NCBI RefSeq assembly: GCF_031834595.1
Contig: NZ_CP115541.1
Coordinates: forward strand, 1,364,001-1,428,000
Length of the DNA stretch: 64,000 nucleotides
Reading direction: 5' to 3'
Source: Stenotrophomonas oahuensis
GTDB lineage: Bacteria; Pseudomonadota; Gammaproteobacteria; Xanthomonadales; Xanthomonadaceae
Below are positions 10,111-23,043 of the stretch, piece by piece (position 1 is the first letter of the stretch; the number at the start of each line of letters is the position of its first letter). The translations under genes were made by a program, and so were the position numbers. The notes under the pieces were generated by a model, which was given only the letters and a program-made list of their open reading frames with translations, was not told the DNA's origin and ran no database searches.

Positions 10111-11028
10111 ATGCGACCTCCCACGACATGGCTCGCGCTGAGCCTGAGTTTACTCTTCACGCCCGCAGCGATGGCGCTTTCCGAGTTTGGCATCGAGGGC
10201 ATGGGCGTGGTGTCGACGAAGGCCAACGAGAGCCAGGCCACGATCAGCCCGGACGGCCAGCGCATCGTCTGGGCCAGCGACCGCCCCGGCGGCAGCGGTG
10301 GCTGGGACCTGTGGCAGGCACGACTGGTCGAGGGGCGCTGGCAGGATCCACAGCCGCTGGGCATCAACAGCGCGCGCGATGAGCGCGATCCGGCCTACAG
10401 CCCGGACGGGCGCTGGCTGTACTTCGCTTCCGACCGCAGTGGTGGACGTGGTGGGTTTGACCTGTACCGGTCGGCGGTGGCTGCTGACGGCAGCGTGGGC
10501 AAGCCTGAGCCACTGGCCGGGCTCAATACCCGTGATGACGAGCGCAGCCCGGCAGTGCGGCCGGATGGGTTGATGCTGCTGTTCGCACGCAATGGGAAGC
10601 AGGGCCAGGGTGGGTTTGATCTGTACCGGGCTGATGTGCAGGCGAACGGGTTCGGGGCCGCGCAGGCGTTGCCGAAGCCGTTGAATTCGGCCGCTGACGA
10701 ACTGGGGGCGACCTGGCTGGACAACCGGGGCGCGCTGGCATTTACCCGGGCGGCGGAGAGTACGTCGCAGGTGTGGGTGGTGGGGTGTGATTACGCGCAG
10801 GCCGCTGTGCCGTTGGGGCTGTCGTTCAATACGGCGGATGGGCAGACCGGTTCACCGGTGGTGGACTGGAACAAGCCGGGGGAGATGGTGGTCAGTGGGC
10901 AGGCGCGATCGCCGAGGGCGGGTGGGTTGGATCTGTACCGGTTGAAGAAGCCGGCACCCGCCTGCGGGGGTGAAATCACCGCCCGCGCAACAACTCCGCG
11001 CGCTGCTGCTCGTACTGTGCCTCGGTGA
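10111..11028 (+). CDS. Exported PD40/TolB-like beta-propeller protein
   Basis: About 305 residues: a signal peptide ([15 protein letters not shown]) followed by repeated propeller blades of the PD40/WD40-like type ([50 protein letters not shown]), each ending in a GGFDLYR- or GGWDLWQ-like strand. It resembles TolB-type or peptidoglycan-associated propellers, but no enzyme domain is seen. GGAAG upstream supports ATG 10111; ATG 10099 is an alternative. The last ~17 codons overlap the convergent SHOCT gene and look non-native, so the stop may have moved downstream. Confidence 0.8.
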   Translation: MRPPTTWLALSLSLLFTPAAMALSEFGIEGMGVVSTKANESQATISPDGQRIVWASDRPGGSGGWDLWQARLVEGRWQDPQPLGINSARDERDPAYSPDGRWLYFASDRSGGRGGFDLYRSAVAADGSVGKPEPLAGLNTRDDERSPAVRPDGLMLLFARNGKQGQGGFDLYRADVQANGFGAAQALPKPLNSAADELGATWLDNRGALAFTRAAESTSQVWVVGCDYAQAAVPLGLSFNTADGQTGSPVVDWNKPGEMVVSGQARSPRAGGLDLYRLKKPAPACGGEITARATTPRAAARTVPR

Positions 11029-11248
11029 TCTGGCCCTCATCCTTGCGGTGATTCAACGCCGCCAGCTCCGCCTGCACCTCCGGTGCCAGCTGCGCCTCAC
11101 GCGCCAGCGCCGCCGCGGCCGACGGCTGCTCCGGCGCCCGCCGGGCCGCACGCAGCACGCTGCGGATGATCAGGCCGATCACCACCGCGAACACCGTCAC
11201 ACCGGTGCCCCAGGTCAGCCACTGCACCCATCCCATAGTCTGCTGCAT
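10976..11248 (-). CDS. Small SHOCT-domain membrane protein
   Basis: 90 residues: one N-terminal transmembrane helix (WLTWGTGVTVFAVVIGLII), a charged linker and a C-terminal SHOCT motif ([23 protein letters not shown]). SHOCT motifs are short oligomerisation or interaction modules. ATG 11248 has a GGAA Shine-Dalgarno-like sequence upstream. It lies 32 bases downstream of hemB on the same strand and overlaps the convergent propeller gene by 53 bases. Confidence 0.82.
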   Translation of the reverse strand: MQQTMGWVQWLTWGTGVTVFAVVIGLIIRSVLRAARRAPEQPSAAAALAREAQLAPEVQAELAALNHRKDEGQITEAQYEQQRAELLRGR

Positions 11249-11280
11249 CGTCGTGTTCCTTTCTCAGTTGCCGCGTATTG

Positions 11281-12309
<1,029 letters not shown>

Positions 12310-13227
12310 TTACTGCAGCAGATAACGATGCGGCTGCAGCGGCGCGGGCAGCGGCTGCACGCCCAGGCTGCCGAGCAGGTCGATTTCAATGGTGCGGACC
12401 ATCGCGTCCAGCGGCAGGTCGTTCGGTTCCAGCCCGAACGGCTCCTCCATTTCCTCGCCCAGCTGGTCCAGCCCGAAGAAGGCATACGCAAGCACCGCCG
12501 ACACCACCGGGGTGGCCCAGCCCAGCGAACTGGCCAGGCCAAACGGCAGCAGCACGCAGAACATCCAGGCGCAGCGATGCAGCAGCAGGGTGTAGGCGAA
12601 CGGCAGCGGCGTGGACAGAATGCGCTCGCAGCCGGCCTGGATGCTGGACAGCGCATGCACGCGGGTTTCGAACTGGGCGAACAGGATCGAATCCAGATCC
12701 CCCGCACGGTGCGCGACGGCGGCCTCGGCGGTGATCATCGCCAGCAGCTGGTCCGGGGTGTTCTGGCGTTGTGCGAGGCGGGCGTGGCCGGCCTCGTCCA
12801 CCCACGGCAGCGCGGCCAGGGCGGCGTCGCGGCCACGCAGTTTGGCCGCCAGCGAATGCGCAAAGCCGATGCCCAGGCGCACCATGCGCGCGGCGCGGGC
12901 CGGGTCGGCTTCCAGCACGGTGCTGCAGAGGCGGGCCAGGCTGCGCGATTCGTACACCAGCTGACCCCACAGCTTGCGCCCTTCCCACCAGCGGTCGAAG
13001 CAGGCGCTGTTGCGGAAGCTGAGGAAGATCGACAGCACCAGGCCCAGCAGGGTGAACGGGGCGACCGAGACACGCTCGATCCCCGGCGGGTGCCAGAGTT
13101 CGGCGAAGGCGGCCACGGCGATGGCCAGCACCAGAATGGCCAGCACTTTGGGGGCCACGGCCGGAACAATGGAGCCGCGCAGGATGTACAGCAGCTGCCA
13201 GCCGTGGGGACGGGGGCGAATGATCAT
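12310..13227 (-). CDS. Bestrophin-like (UPF0187/YneE) membrane protein
   Basis: 305 residues. The family motifs are present: an N-terminal RPRPHGWQLLYILRGSIVP, helices VLAILVLAIAVAAFAELW and FTLLGLVLSIFLSFRNSACFDRWWEGRKLWG, and the C-terminal FFGLDQLGEEMEEPFGLEPNDLPL. Bacterial bestrophin homologues form pentameric ion channels in the inner membrane; some are cation-selective. ATG 13227 gives the conserved N-terminus. It is probably the first gene of a bestrophin-hemB-SHOCT transcript. Confidence 0.92.
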   Translation of the reverse strand: MIIRPRPHGWQLLYILRGSIVPAVAPKVLAILVLAIAVAAFAELWHPPGIERVSVAPFTLLGLVLSIFLSFRNSACFDRWWEGRKLWGQLVYESRSLARLCSTVLEADPARAARMVRLGIGFAHSLAAKLRGRDAALAALPWVDEAGHARLAQRQNTPDQLLAMITAEAAVAHRAGDLDSILFAQFETRVHALSSIQAGCERILSTPLPFAYTLLLHRCAWMFCVLLPFGLASSLGWATPVVSAVLAYAFFGLDQLGEEMEEPFGLEPNDLPLDAMVRTIEIDLLGSLGVQPLPAPLQPHRYLLQ

Positions 13228-13286
13228 GGGCGGCCATTCTACGCCTGTGGCTGCGGCGCTTTGACGCCTGCGACGCAGGGTCGCAT

Positions 13287-13373
13287 GTAGAGCCGGGCTT
13301 GCCCGGCTCCAGCGGGGCAAGCCCCGCTCTACGGGAGCGTCGCGACCGGTAGGTCACGACCGTTGGTCGTGAC
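13287..13373. repeat. Cluster of three SMAG palindromes
   Basis: GTAGAGCCGGGCTTGCCCGG (13287-13310), its mirror CGGGGCAAGCCCCGCTCTAC (13311-13332) and GGTAGGTCACGACCGTTGGTC (13348-13373) are packed between two minus-strand genes. Two subfamilies are mixed in one array. Confidence 0.88.
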
Positions 13374-13379
13374 GGGCTT

Positions 13380-13628
13380 TCAGATGACCCCGCCGCCCAA
13401 CGACAACCGCACGATGCCGACCACCACCACCACCACGTTGAGCAGCAGGCCGGTCCAGGCGCGGCCGCGCTTGCTCGGGTGGGTAAACAGGATGCCCAGC
13501 GCGCCGATTACCGCGCCCACCGCCGCGAACGGGATCAGGAACCAGTTGCCCCACCCCAGCAGCGGGATCAGCGCCAGGATCATCCACAACACCGCAAACA
13601 CACCCCACAGCAGACTGATCAGGCCCAT
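13380..13628 (-). CDS. Small two-helix membrane protein
   Basis: 82 residues made almost entirely of hydrophobic helices (ISLLWGVFAVLWMILALIPLLGWGNWFLIPF and LLLNVVVVVVGIVRLSL) separated by a short basic loop with HPSKRGRAW. No family is recognised. ATG 13628 is preferred over an upstream in-frame ATG at 13679 because it begins directly at the first membrane segment. Confidence 0.72.
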   Translation of the reverse strand: MGLISLLWGVFAVLWMILALIPLLGWGNWFLIPFAAVGAVIGALGILFTHPSKRGRAWTGLLLNVVVVVVGIVRLSLGGGVI

Positions 13629-13819
13629 GACACGTTCTCTCCAGAAATGCTGCGCGCACCTTAATGCTTCAGCCGCCACGTGCGCGTGAGGGGCGGGTCG
13701 TCCGCCCGGGTTTCACCCGGCCGGTGGTAGGTTGTTGCCAGGTCGTTGGCCGTGATTCAGTGGCCGGCGCGGATGATCCAAGCGCGGGCCGTACCCGGCC
13801 CACCAACGGGGGTGAGCCC

Positions 13820-14269
13820 ATGAACATTCGAACCTTGACCGTGCTGGGCGTGCTGCTGGCCGTGGCCGGCTGTGCCAGCACCTCGCGGGTGATGCTGGGC
13901 CAGACCCGGCCGCCGACCGACCCGGCACTGGTGCAGATCTATTCCACCCCGCCGCCGGGGTCGCAGGAAATCGCCCAGCTGGAGTCCTCCAGCGCCGTAG
14001 GCTTTGGCACCCAGGGCCAGACCGATGCGGCCGTGGCCCGGTTGAAGAAGGAAGCCGCCGCGTTGGGCGCGAACGGCGTGATCCTGATGGGCGTGGGTTC
14101 CAGCGGCTCGCCGGTGGGTATGTCGGTGGGTGCCGGCAGCTACGGCTCGCATGTGGGCGGTGGCGTGGGCATCGGTATTCCGACCACGCAGAAGCGCGCG
14201 GCCGGGGTGGCGATCTGGGTGCCGCCGGCAGAGCGGTTGCCGGTGCAGACCATTACCCCCGAACGGTGA
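13820..14269 (+). CDS. Putative lipoprotein, Gly-rich C-terminus
   Basis: 149 residues with a lipobox (LLAVAGC, Cys about residue 18). The middle, GTQGQTDAAVARLKKEAAALGANGVILMGVG, resembles the alternating helix and strand seen in small YbjQ- or RcsF-like folds, but I cannot assign it. A Gly/Ser-rich stretch (VGAGSYGSHVGGGVGIGIP) follows. A GGTGAG sequence precedes ATG 13820. The gene is flanked downstream by SMAG repeats. Confidence 0.75.
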   Translation: MNIRTLTVLGVLLAVAGCASTSRVMLGQTRPPTDPALVQIYSTPPPGSQEIAQLESSSAVGFGTQGQTDAAVARLKKEAAALGANGVILMGVGSSGSPVGMSVGAGSYGSHVGGGVGIGIPTTQKRAAGVAIWVPPAERLPVQTITPER

Positions 14270-14275
14270 TGGCAT

Positions 14276-14340
14276 GTCACGACCAACGGTCGTGACCCAC
14301 CACGATTGGCCGGTAGGTCACGACCGTTGGTCGTGACCCA
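14276..14340. repeat. SMAG dimer in convergent gap
   Basis: Two inverted copies of the GTCACGACCAACGGTCGTGAC type, 14276-14299 and 14312-14340, separated by 12 bases, so they could also fold into one long stem. They fill the gap between the lipoprotein and DUF885 genes. Confidence 0.88.
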
Positions 14341-14349
14341 CGCGCCCCG

Positions 14350-16158
14350 TCACCGCGCTTTGTGCTTCGGAATGAACACCTCATTCACCGCCTGCGCCAG
14401 CTGGTCCGGCGGCAGCAGGCCCTGATCCAGCAGGAAGTTGTTGAACGCCAGGCGGTCGAACTTCGGCCCCAACGCCAGCTCGGTCTGCATCCGCAGTTCC
14501 ATGATCCGGGTGTAGCCGTAGAAGTAGCTACCGGCCTGGCCGGGCATGCGCACCATGTAGCGATCCAGTTCCTGCGTGGCCATCGCCTTGGACAGGCCGA
14601 CTTCCTCGATCAGCATGCGCTCGGCATTGGCACGGTCGATCAAGCCCAGGTTGAGCATCGGGTCCAGCATCGCGCGGGCCGCACGCAGCAGGCGGAACTG
14701 CAGCGCGATCAGCTGCCCGTCCAGCGGTTCGTATGGCACCATTTCGGCTTCGGCATACAGCGCCCAGCCTTCCACGTTTACCGAATTGAACGCGAACATG
14801 GTGCGGGCCAGCGAGATGCCGCGCTCCACCATCGCAGTGAACTGCAGTTCGTGGCCCGGGCGGCCTTCATGCGCGCTCAGCGTCCACGCCGCCGAACCGA
14901 AGTTGAAGTCGTCGTATTGCGCGGAATCATCGCCAGCGGCCGGGTTGCCCAGCGGCAGCACGAAGGTGCCCTGCTGGCCGGTGTTGCCGACCAGCGGTGC
15001 CGGCAGGAAGTGCGGAGCCGGCGACGCCGCGCTTTCCGCTTCCGAACCCAGGCGCATCTGCATTGCACGCTGCGGCACATCCACGATCTTCTGTGCGCGG
15101 ATGATCGGGTCGATCTGGTCGATCACCCCACGGTAGTGGTGTTCCAGCTGGTCGTTGGCGATCTTGTCGCTCTTCAGCGCGCGGATCACCGCGACCACGT
15201 CGGTCGGGTCGGCCACCTTCAGGCCCTTGGCCTGCACCACCAGCGGAGCCAGCTGGCGCATCGCCGAGCGGGTTTCCATGAATTCCAGCTGGGCGCGCTG
15301 CATCAGCAGCTTCGGATCGATATCGATGCCCACGCGCTTGAGCTGGAATGCGTACAGCGGTTCCGGCAGCTGTGCGTCGGCGCGCGCCTTCGGCAGCACT
15401 TCGGCGCGGGTCCAGTCGCGGTACTCGCGCAGCTGGGTGGCGATGGTCTTCAGCGCTTCGTCGGCACCGGCGATCTTGTACTTGCCGAACAGCTTCTCGA
15501 TGCCGGTGATGTAGGTATCCACGTTCTCCAGCGACTGCTCGACTTCAATCTTCGTCGGCTGCAGCAGGCTCTTGTTGGCCAGCGCCTCTTCATAGCGCTG
15601 GCGCGACAGCGTGGTCACCGCGGTGCTGCCCGGAGCGAGCCCGGCGTAGGCCTTCAGACGGTCCAGCGCCTTGGCGCGGCGCGCTTCCGGCACCTGGTCG
15701 GAGAGCAGCAGGTTGATGCCGCTGAACACCAGCTGCGGGGTGTCGGTCCACGGCAGCAGGTACTTTTCATTGAGCTCGCTGCCTTCGATGTTCTGGGTGG
15801 CGGCGGCAATCATGATCGCCAGGTCCTGGCGCACGTTCGGGTCACGCTCGGTGGCCAGCTTGGCCTGCAGTTCGCTGCGCGCCTTGGCCATCGCGGCGCG
15901 GTAGCGCGCGGCGTTGTCCGGGCCGAAGTCAGCGACCTTGTCGTCGTAGCCCGGCACGCCGAAGAAGCCGGTTTCCTCCGGCTGGAACGGGCCCTGCGCG
16001 TCCAGCAGGATCTGCGCCAGCTGGTTGCTGCGGGTTACCCAGGCCGGGCTGGCCGGTGCCTTGCTGGCGGCCGGAGCAGCGGCCAGGGCAGCCGGCGGCG
16101 CGCTGAGCGCAGCAGGAACGGAAAGGACCAGCGCGACGGCAAGGGCGAGCGGCTTCAT
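14350..16158 (-). CDS. Exported DUF885 metallopeptidase-like protein
   Basis: 602 residues with a signal peptide (LALAVALVLSVPAALSAPPAALA). The DUF885 signature is present: HEGRPGHELQ near residue 430, a variant of the HExxH zinc motif, with the likely third ligand in NVEGWALYAEAE about 30 residues on. The C-terminal PGQAGSYFYGYTRIMELR is also typical. Members are predicted periplasmic zinc peptidases; the substrate is unknown. It is monocistronic as seen and convergent with the lipoprotein gene. Confidence 0.9.
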   Translation of the reverse strand: MKPLALAVALVLSVPAALSAPPAALAAAPAASKAPASPAWVTRSNQLAQILLDAQGPFQPEETGFFGVPGYDDKVADFGPDNAARYRAAMAKARSELQAKLATERDPNVRQDLAIMIAAATQNIEGSELNEKYLLPWTDTPQLVFSGINLLLSDQVPEARRAKALDRLKAYAGLAPGSTAVTTLSRQRYEEALANKSLLQPTKIEVEQSLENVDTYITGIEKLFGKYKIAGADEALKTIATQLREYRDWTRAEVLPKARADAQLPEPLYAFQLKRVGIDIDPKLLMQRAQLEFMETRSAMRQLAPLVVQAKGLKVADPTDVVAVIRALKSDKIANDQLEHHYRGVIDQIDPIIRAQKIVDVPQRAMQMRLGSEAESAASPAPHFLPAPLVGNTGQQGTFVLPLGNPAAGDDSAQYDDFNFGSAAWTLSAHEGRPGHELQFTAMVERGISLARTMFAFNSVNVEGWALYAEAEMVPYEPLDGQLIALQFRLLRAARAMLDPMLNLGLIDRANAERMLIEEVGLSKAMATQELDRYMVRMPGQAGSYFYGYTRIMELRMQTELALGPKFDRLAFNNFLLDQGLLPPDQLAQAVNEVFIPKHKAR

Positions 16159-16249
16159 GCGGAACTCCGGGGTGGTGGGTGATTGCGAACGTACCGGCTG
16201 GGCGGGGGTACGGCAATCGGCCGGAGGTCATGGGGCGGTTCGGCACCGC

Positions 16250-16373
16250 GATGACGCGCATGGCGCGTCACTACGGAGGCAAGGATGACGTCGTTGCGGA
16301 CCGGGTGCGCCGATCATGGCGTCGTTGCGGGACGCGCGCGGCGGTCATGTAGTGCCGGGCCATGCCCGGCAGC
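16250..16373. repeat. Two SMAG palindromes of different type
   Basis: GATGACGCGCATGGCGCGTCA (16250-16275) and GTAGTGCCGGGCCATGCCCGG (16349-16373), between the DUF885 gene start and the Coa1-family gene end. No gene is seen in this gap. Confidence 0.8.
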
Positions 16374-16395
16374 GCGCGGTCCCGCGCGCGCGCAA

Positions 16396-16914
16396 TCAAT
16401 CCAACGGCTGCGGCGGGGCCGGCAGGCAGTGATTCTGCTCGCGGCACTCCTGCAGCGCACACACCTTGGCCGCTTCGGCATCATCCAACGCAGTCAGATC
16501 AATCGCCTCGGATGTCTCGGTCAGCACATACATGCGCGGGTAATCCCAACGCCCCTCTTCCCGGCGCGCCTCCAGGAACAGCTGGCCCGTCCCCTTGGAC
16601 CCCTTCAGATCCACCACGAATTCGCTGTACCCCGTGCCGTCAGCGCTGCGCTGCATGTTGCCGCTGGGCAGGTAGCCGTCCTGGATGGGTTCGCCCAGCA
16701 CATGCCGCAGCTCGATGCTGCAGCGCGCGCGGCGCATCGCCTCCTGGTACGGCTCGCTGCTGCGGCTCCAATGCGACCACTGCGCCAGTGCCAGCCACAC
16801 CACCCCCACCAGCGCGGCAACGCAGGCCAGCACGCCCAGCGGCATGGCCCAGCGCCAGTGGCGGCTCCACCAGCCGTTGGATGGGGCCTGGGGCAGCGCA
16901 GGGGGTGGGGTCAT
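16396..16914 (-). CDS. Coa1-family (cytochrome c oxidase assembly factor-like) membrane protein
   Basis: 172 residues: a Pro-rich N-terminus, one membrane helix (AMPLGVLACVAALVGVVWLAL), then a soluble domain with YQEAMRRARCSIELRHVLGEPIQDGYLPSG and GTGQLFLEARREEGRWDY, the pattern of the Coa1/Tim21-like fold. The assignment is from motif memory and is moderate. The tail has CALQECREQNHC, which could form disulfides. GAGG lies before ATG 16914. It is 30 bases downstream of dpp4 on the same strand. Confidence 0.75.
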   Translation of the reverse strand: MTPPPALPQAPSNGWWSRHWRWAMPLGVLACVAALVGVVWLALAQWSHWSRSSEPYQEAMRRARCSIELRHVLGEPIQDGYLPSGNMQRSADGTGYSEFVVDLKGSKGTGQLFLEARREEGRWDYPRMYVLTETSEAIDLTALDDAEAAKVCALQECREQNHCLPAPPQPLD

Positions 16915-16944
16915 CGGCGTCCTCCTTGAGCCAGGTGAGTGGGC

Positions 16945-19925
<2,981 letters not shown>

Positions 19926-20180
19926 GACGGCACCTTCGGGTTGGGAAAGGGTGAGTGTATGTCGCAAGCGTCACGGTGCTGTCAGCAGGTTGGGAACAGT
20001 TAGTCCTATGGGGTCCTACTCGGGCCTCAGCCGCTAAGGGGACTAAAGGCCACGCGCGTTGGTTTCGTCGGATTCCGATGCCCTGCTTGCGTCGCCGCAC
20101 TATCTAATGTCGACCGCTGCAGTCTGCGACGCGCTCTCGCCCGAACGCGACACGGGCACCGGTTGAACAGGAGATGGGAT
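19926..20180. other. Divergent intergenic region, GST / MASE1 sensor
   Basis: 255 bases between two outward-facing genes. It has lower GC than its left flank and no SMAG element. No clear -35/-10 pair or operator could be identified by eye. Confidence 0.5.
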
Positions 20181-21719
20181 GTGCTGATGGACCTCTTTGT
20201 GCGGTGGTGGAGAACAGGAACTCGCATTGGCATTCGCATTCACCCGTGCGGACTGCTTCTTGCCGCAGCCTTTGCCGTGACATGTTGGGCCACGCGCCAG
20301 GTATCTGTTGACCAGTTCTATCTGGTCGCCGGGCTTCGAGTGGGTGCGCTGCTACTTGTCCCGTCAAGGTATTGGGTGTTCCTCATCCTGGGCGACTATG
20401 CACATCTTGCGTACGTCGTTTTTCCGCAGTCGAACGAGCTAGGCCTTGCGTGGTCAATCCTGACACCCGCGTGCATCATGCCCACCATCGCCGTCATCGT
20501 GAAGCTGCACCAACCCCTTCTTCAGAACGGGCCGCCCGCTTGGCTGATCTCGCTGGCAGCCATTGCCGCGCTGGCCATCAGCTCAATCAACATCGCAATG
20601 GCAGAGCTTCTGTGGCCGGTACCACCTGACATCAGCATCCTGCAGCGCCTTATCCGCTACAGCGTGGGCGACTTTCTCGGCATCCTGACGCTAGCACCCC
20701 TCGCATTTGCGTGGAGGCTACGGCACAAACATGCAGCCGAGGTTGGCAGAGTCACGCTGATCAGCGCCGGAGCCGCGGTAGCTATTCCCGCGCTCGGGGT
20801 GGCATCAGTGCTTGTCCGTGCCGAACAGCCGTGGCTTTCAAGCAGCCTGCTGTTCGCCATGGGCATGCCGGCAGTACTTCTCACCTGCCTTCACGGCTGG
20901 CGGGGCGCTGCTACTGCTGTTTCGCTGCTGAACCTTGTCATCGGCATCAGCATGCCGTCCACAGGGCAGCCATGGTCGTATGACTCAACCACATTCGTAA
21001 TCCAGCAGATCCTTGCGGTTGTTGGTATCACCCTGCTCTCACTTGGCTCCAGCATCAGCCATCACTTCAACCGGCTTCGCACAGAGGTGATCGCAAGCAG
21101 CGAGGTCATCTCGCAGACCAGGAAAGCACATACGGCATCCGAGTTGAGCCTGCGTGAACGAGCAGCAGACATGAACAGAATCGGGGAGGGAATTGATCTC
21201 CATCTCAGTGAGACCGCTGACTGGCTCATCCGTCAGGGGCATCCGCGCGTGGCCGAGAATCTGATCAGCACTTCCGCATTCTATTCAAGGAAGTTCCGAG
21301 CCCAAGCCAGTCTTGTCTACCCCACAGCATTGGAACATGTGGGCCTTTACCTTGCGCTACAGATCGGCGGCATAAGTGATATCTGGCAGAGTACAGAGCG
21401 AATCCTGCAGCCCAGGCTGTTCGGAGATCCGTGTCGTTTGCCTGTTTCGCTTCAGCTCGCCACATATCGTGCCCTGACCGAAGCGGTGTCACTGCTGCTT
21501 CAGTGTGAACAGGGTCAGATTCGTGTCAGCGCTCGGTGTGGGCGCACTCGTCTGGGTTCGGGCATTGTGGTTGTGGCTGCCGTCGTTGACCCGGGTCATC
21601 GTTTGAGCGACGCCACCATCAAAGCCGTTACGGATCGGCTCGCTGGCAGAGTTCTCAGTCATGGCGGCACCGTAGAGTGCCGCCAAAACCGTATTCGCTT
21701 GCTGCTGCGGGATACCTAG
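20181..21719 (+). CDS. MASE1-type membrane sensor with degenerate kinase-like C-terminus
   Basis: 512 residues. About eight membrane helices in the first ~300 residues fit a MASE1 sensory domain (FYLVAGLRVGALLLVPSRYW, LIRYSVGDFLGILTLAPLAF). A coiled linker (TASELSLRERAADMNRIGEGI) leads to a helical region with HLSETADWLIRQ, then YRALTEAVSLLL and SHGGTVECRQNRIRLLL. These resemble the N-box and end of a NarL-type kinase, but G1/G2 ATP motifs are missing, so kinase activity is doubtful. GTG 20181 is chosen because AGGAG lies 7 bases upstream; ATG 20187 is an alternative. It faces two paralogous exported genes. Confidence 0.8.
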   Translation: MLMDLFVRWWRTGTRIGIRIHPCGLLLAAAFAVTCWATRQVSVDQFYLVAGLRVGALLLVPSRYWVFLILGDYAHLAYVVFPQSNELGLAWSILTPACIMPTIAVIVKLHQPLLQNGPPAWLISLAAIAALAISSINIAMAELLWPVPPDISILQRLIRYSVGDFLGILTLAPLAFAWRLRHKHAAEVGRVTLISAGAAVAIPALGVASVLVRAEQPWLSSSLLFAMGMPAVLLTCLHGWRGAATAVSLLNLVIGISMPSTGQPWSYDSTTFVIQQILAVVGITLLSLGSSISHHFNRLRTEVIASSEVISQTRKAHTASELSLRERAADMNRIGEGIDLHLSETADWLIRQGHPRVAENLISTSAFYSRKFRAQASLVYPTALEHVGLYLALQIGGISDIWQSTERILQPRLFGDPCRLPVSLQLATYRALTEAVSLLLQCEQGQIRVSARCGRTRLGSGIVVVAAVVDPGHRLSDATIKAVTDRLAGRVLSHGGTVECRQNRIRLLLRDT

Positions 21720-21726
21720 GACCCCA

Positions 21727-22194
21727 TCACGGTGATGATGACGGTTCCACCGACCACAGGGAATCCTCTGCTCCCCGATGATGATTAAGCTTGAACTCCG
21801 GATTCTCGTAGACGAGGACCCGGCTTGCATCGGCTGGGGGCAGGATGACCCGGTGGGGCAGTGAGATGGGCACTTCGCTAGCGCCCGCTGGGAGTACCCA
21901 GAATTCGCCCGCCATTTTTCCGATGACCAGATGAACGCCTCCCGCCACATCGTTGATCTGGATGTACTCCGCTCCGTCACGCTCAAAGCCATAGACGTGC
22001 CATTCCGGACTCAAGCTCAGGTCAGGGGCGTCAGGGGAAGAGTTGCCAAGACCAATGCGAACAAACTGAGCCAAGTGATCTTTTCCTGGGCAACACGCAG
22101 TTGGAACAGGCATTGAATCTTGAGCAGTCGCGACTTCCGGAGAACTGAAGATCATCAGGACAGTCGCTGCGGACGAGAGAATCGCACCGCGCAT
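21727..22194 (-). CDS. Exported protein, paralog A of a tandem pair
   Basis: 155 residues with a signal peptide (MRGAILSSAATVLMIFSSPEVATA). The mature part shares a diagnostic block with the next gene: PEWHVYGFERDGAEYIQINDVAG, then IGKMAGEFWVLPAG, VILPPAD and VYENPEF. Two adjacent cysteines (TACCPG) sit near the mature N-terminus. No family is recognised. ATG 22194 has GGAGG five bases upstream. It converges on the MASE1 sensor gene with only 7 bases between stops. Confidence 0.8.
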   Translation of the reverse strand: MRGAILSSAATVLMIFSSPEVATAQDSMPVPTACCPGKDHLAQFVRIGLGNSSPDAPDLSLSPEWHVYGFERDGAEYIQINDVAGGVHLVIGKMAGEFWVLPAGASEVPISLPHRVILPPADASRVLVYENPEFKLNHHRGAEDSLWSVEPSSSP

Positions 22195-22350
22195 GGGCAC
22201 CTCCAATGAAGGGTTATGGGATATCCGTACAACTTTATGGAGACCCCATAAGAGTCGCTCTGAAGAATCTCTGAGAATCTGGCCAGCCCATACTGGTGAT
22301 TGTTTCGATAGCTCACCTCCACTTCCAACGGCGAGCGATGGCCCGTCGCA

Positions 22351-22824
22351 CTAATGGGTCGAGTCGACGCCCCAGATCTTCCCGTTCTCGGTCGCGTAGA
22401 GTCGCAAGTGGAAATCCGGATTCCGATATACCTCTGAGACTAGGACCGCATCCACTGGCAAAGCGGGGTCGCCGGGCAGAATGACGCGCGCATGCGGATC
22501 ACCCGCTGGCAGCAGCCAGAACACCCCATCCGCATGGCCGATGATCAGCTGAATCTTCCCGGCGCGGTCGTTTACCTGGAAGTACTCCATCCCGTCACGA
22601 CTGAAGCCATGCACGTCCCAGTCCGGATGTGCATTCAAAGGCGTAGCCTGCAGTCCGGGATCGCCCAGTCCATTCCGCTGCAGTTGAACGTTTCGATCAC
22701 CGTCGTCGCCGCAACTGCATCTGGTCTCCATGTCGACGCCCAGGCCATCATTTGCGGCCGCAGTGAATGGCGCTCCGATAAGGAAAGCGGCGAAAACCAC
22801 CGAAATTTGTCGCTTCAGGGACAT
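22351..22824 (-). CDS. Exported protein, paralog B of a tandem pair
   Basis: 157 residues with a signal peptide (ISVVFAAFLIGAPFTAAA). It is a diverged duplicate of the downstream gene: PDWDVHGFSRDGMEYFQVNDRAG, IGHADGVFWLLPAG, RVILPGD and VYRNPDF line up in order. Cysteines are also near the mature N-terminus (TRCSCGD). The function is unknown. ATG 22824 is chosen for the signal peptide. A 156-base gap with no hairpin separates the two paralogs. Confidence 0.8.
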   Translation of the reverse strand: MSLKRQISVVFAAFLIGAPFTAAANDGLGVDMETRCSCGDDGDRNVQLQRNGLGDPGLQATPLNAHPDWDVHGFSRDGMEYFQVNDRAGKIQLIIGHADGVFWLLPAGDPHARVILPGDPALPVDAVLVSEVYRNPDFHLRLYATENGKIWGVDSTH

Positions 22825-23043
22825 ATTTACCTCTTTTAGCGTGGTGTGACGGACGCGCATGGGGGAACCTCAGTCCCCCCATCGCGTGTGAAACTGTAGG
22901 TGCCGGCCAACACCGTTTCTTTCGTTCGCGTCTGAGATCGGGGGGATTTTGAATCGAGGTTCATGCTGTACCCCCTCCCCTGCCTTGGCACCGTCACCCG
23001 CTCCGGGTACCCTTCGGCAACCCCTGCAACCCTATTCAGCCCC

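Noticed and set aside
14362-16182. 606-codon plus-strand frame opposite the DUF885 gene
   Set aside because: His/Arg-rich translation typical of an antisense shadow; the minus strand has a signal peptide and the HEGRPGH motif.
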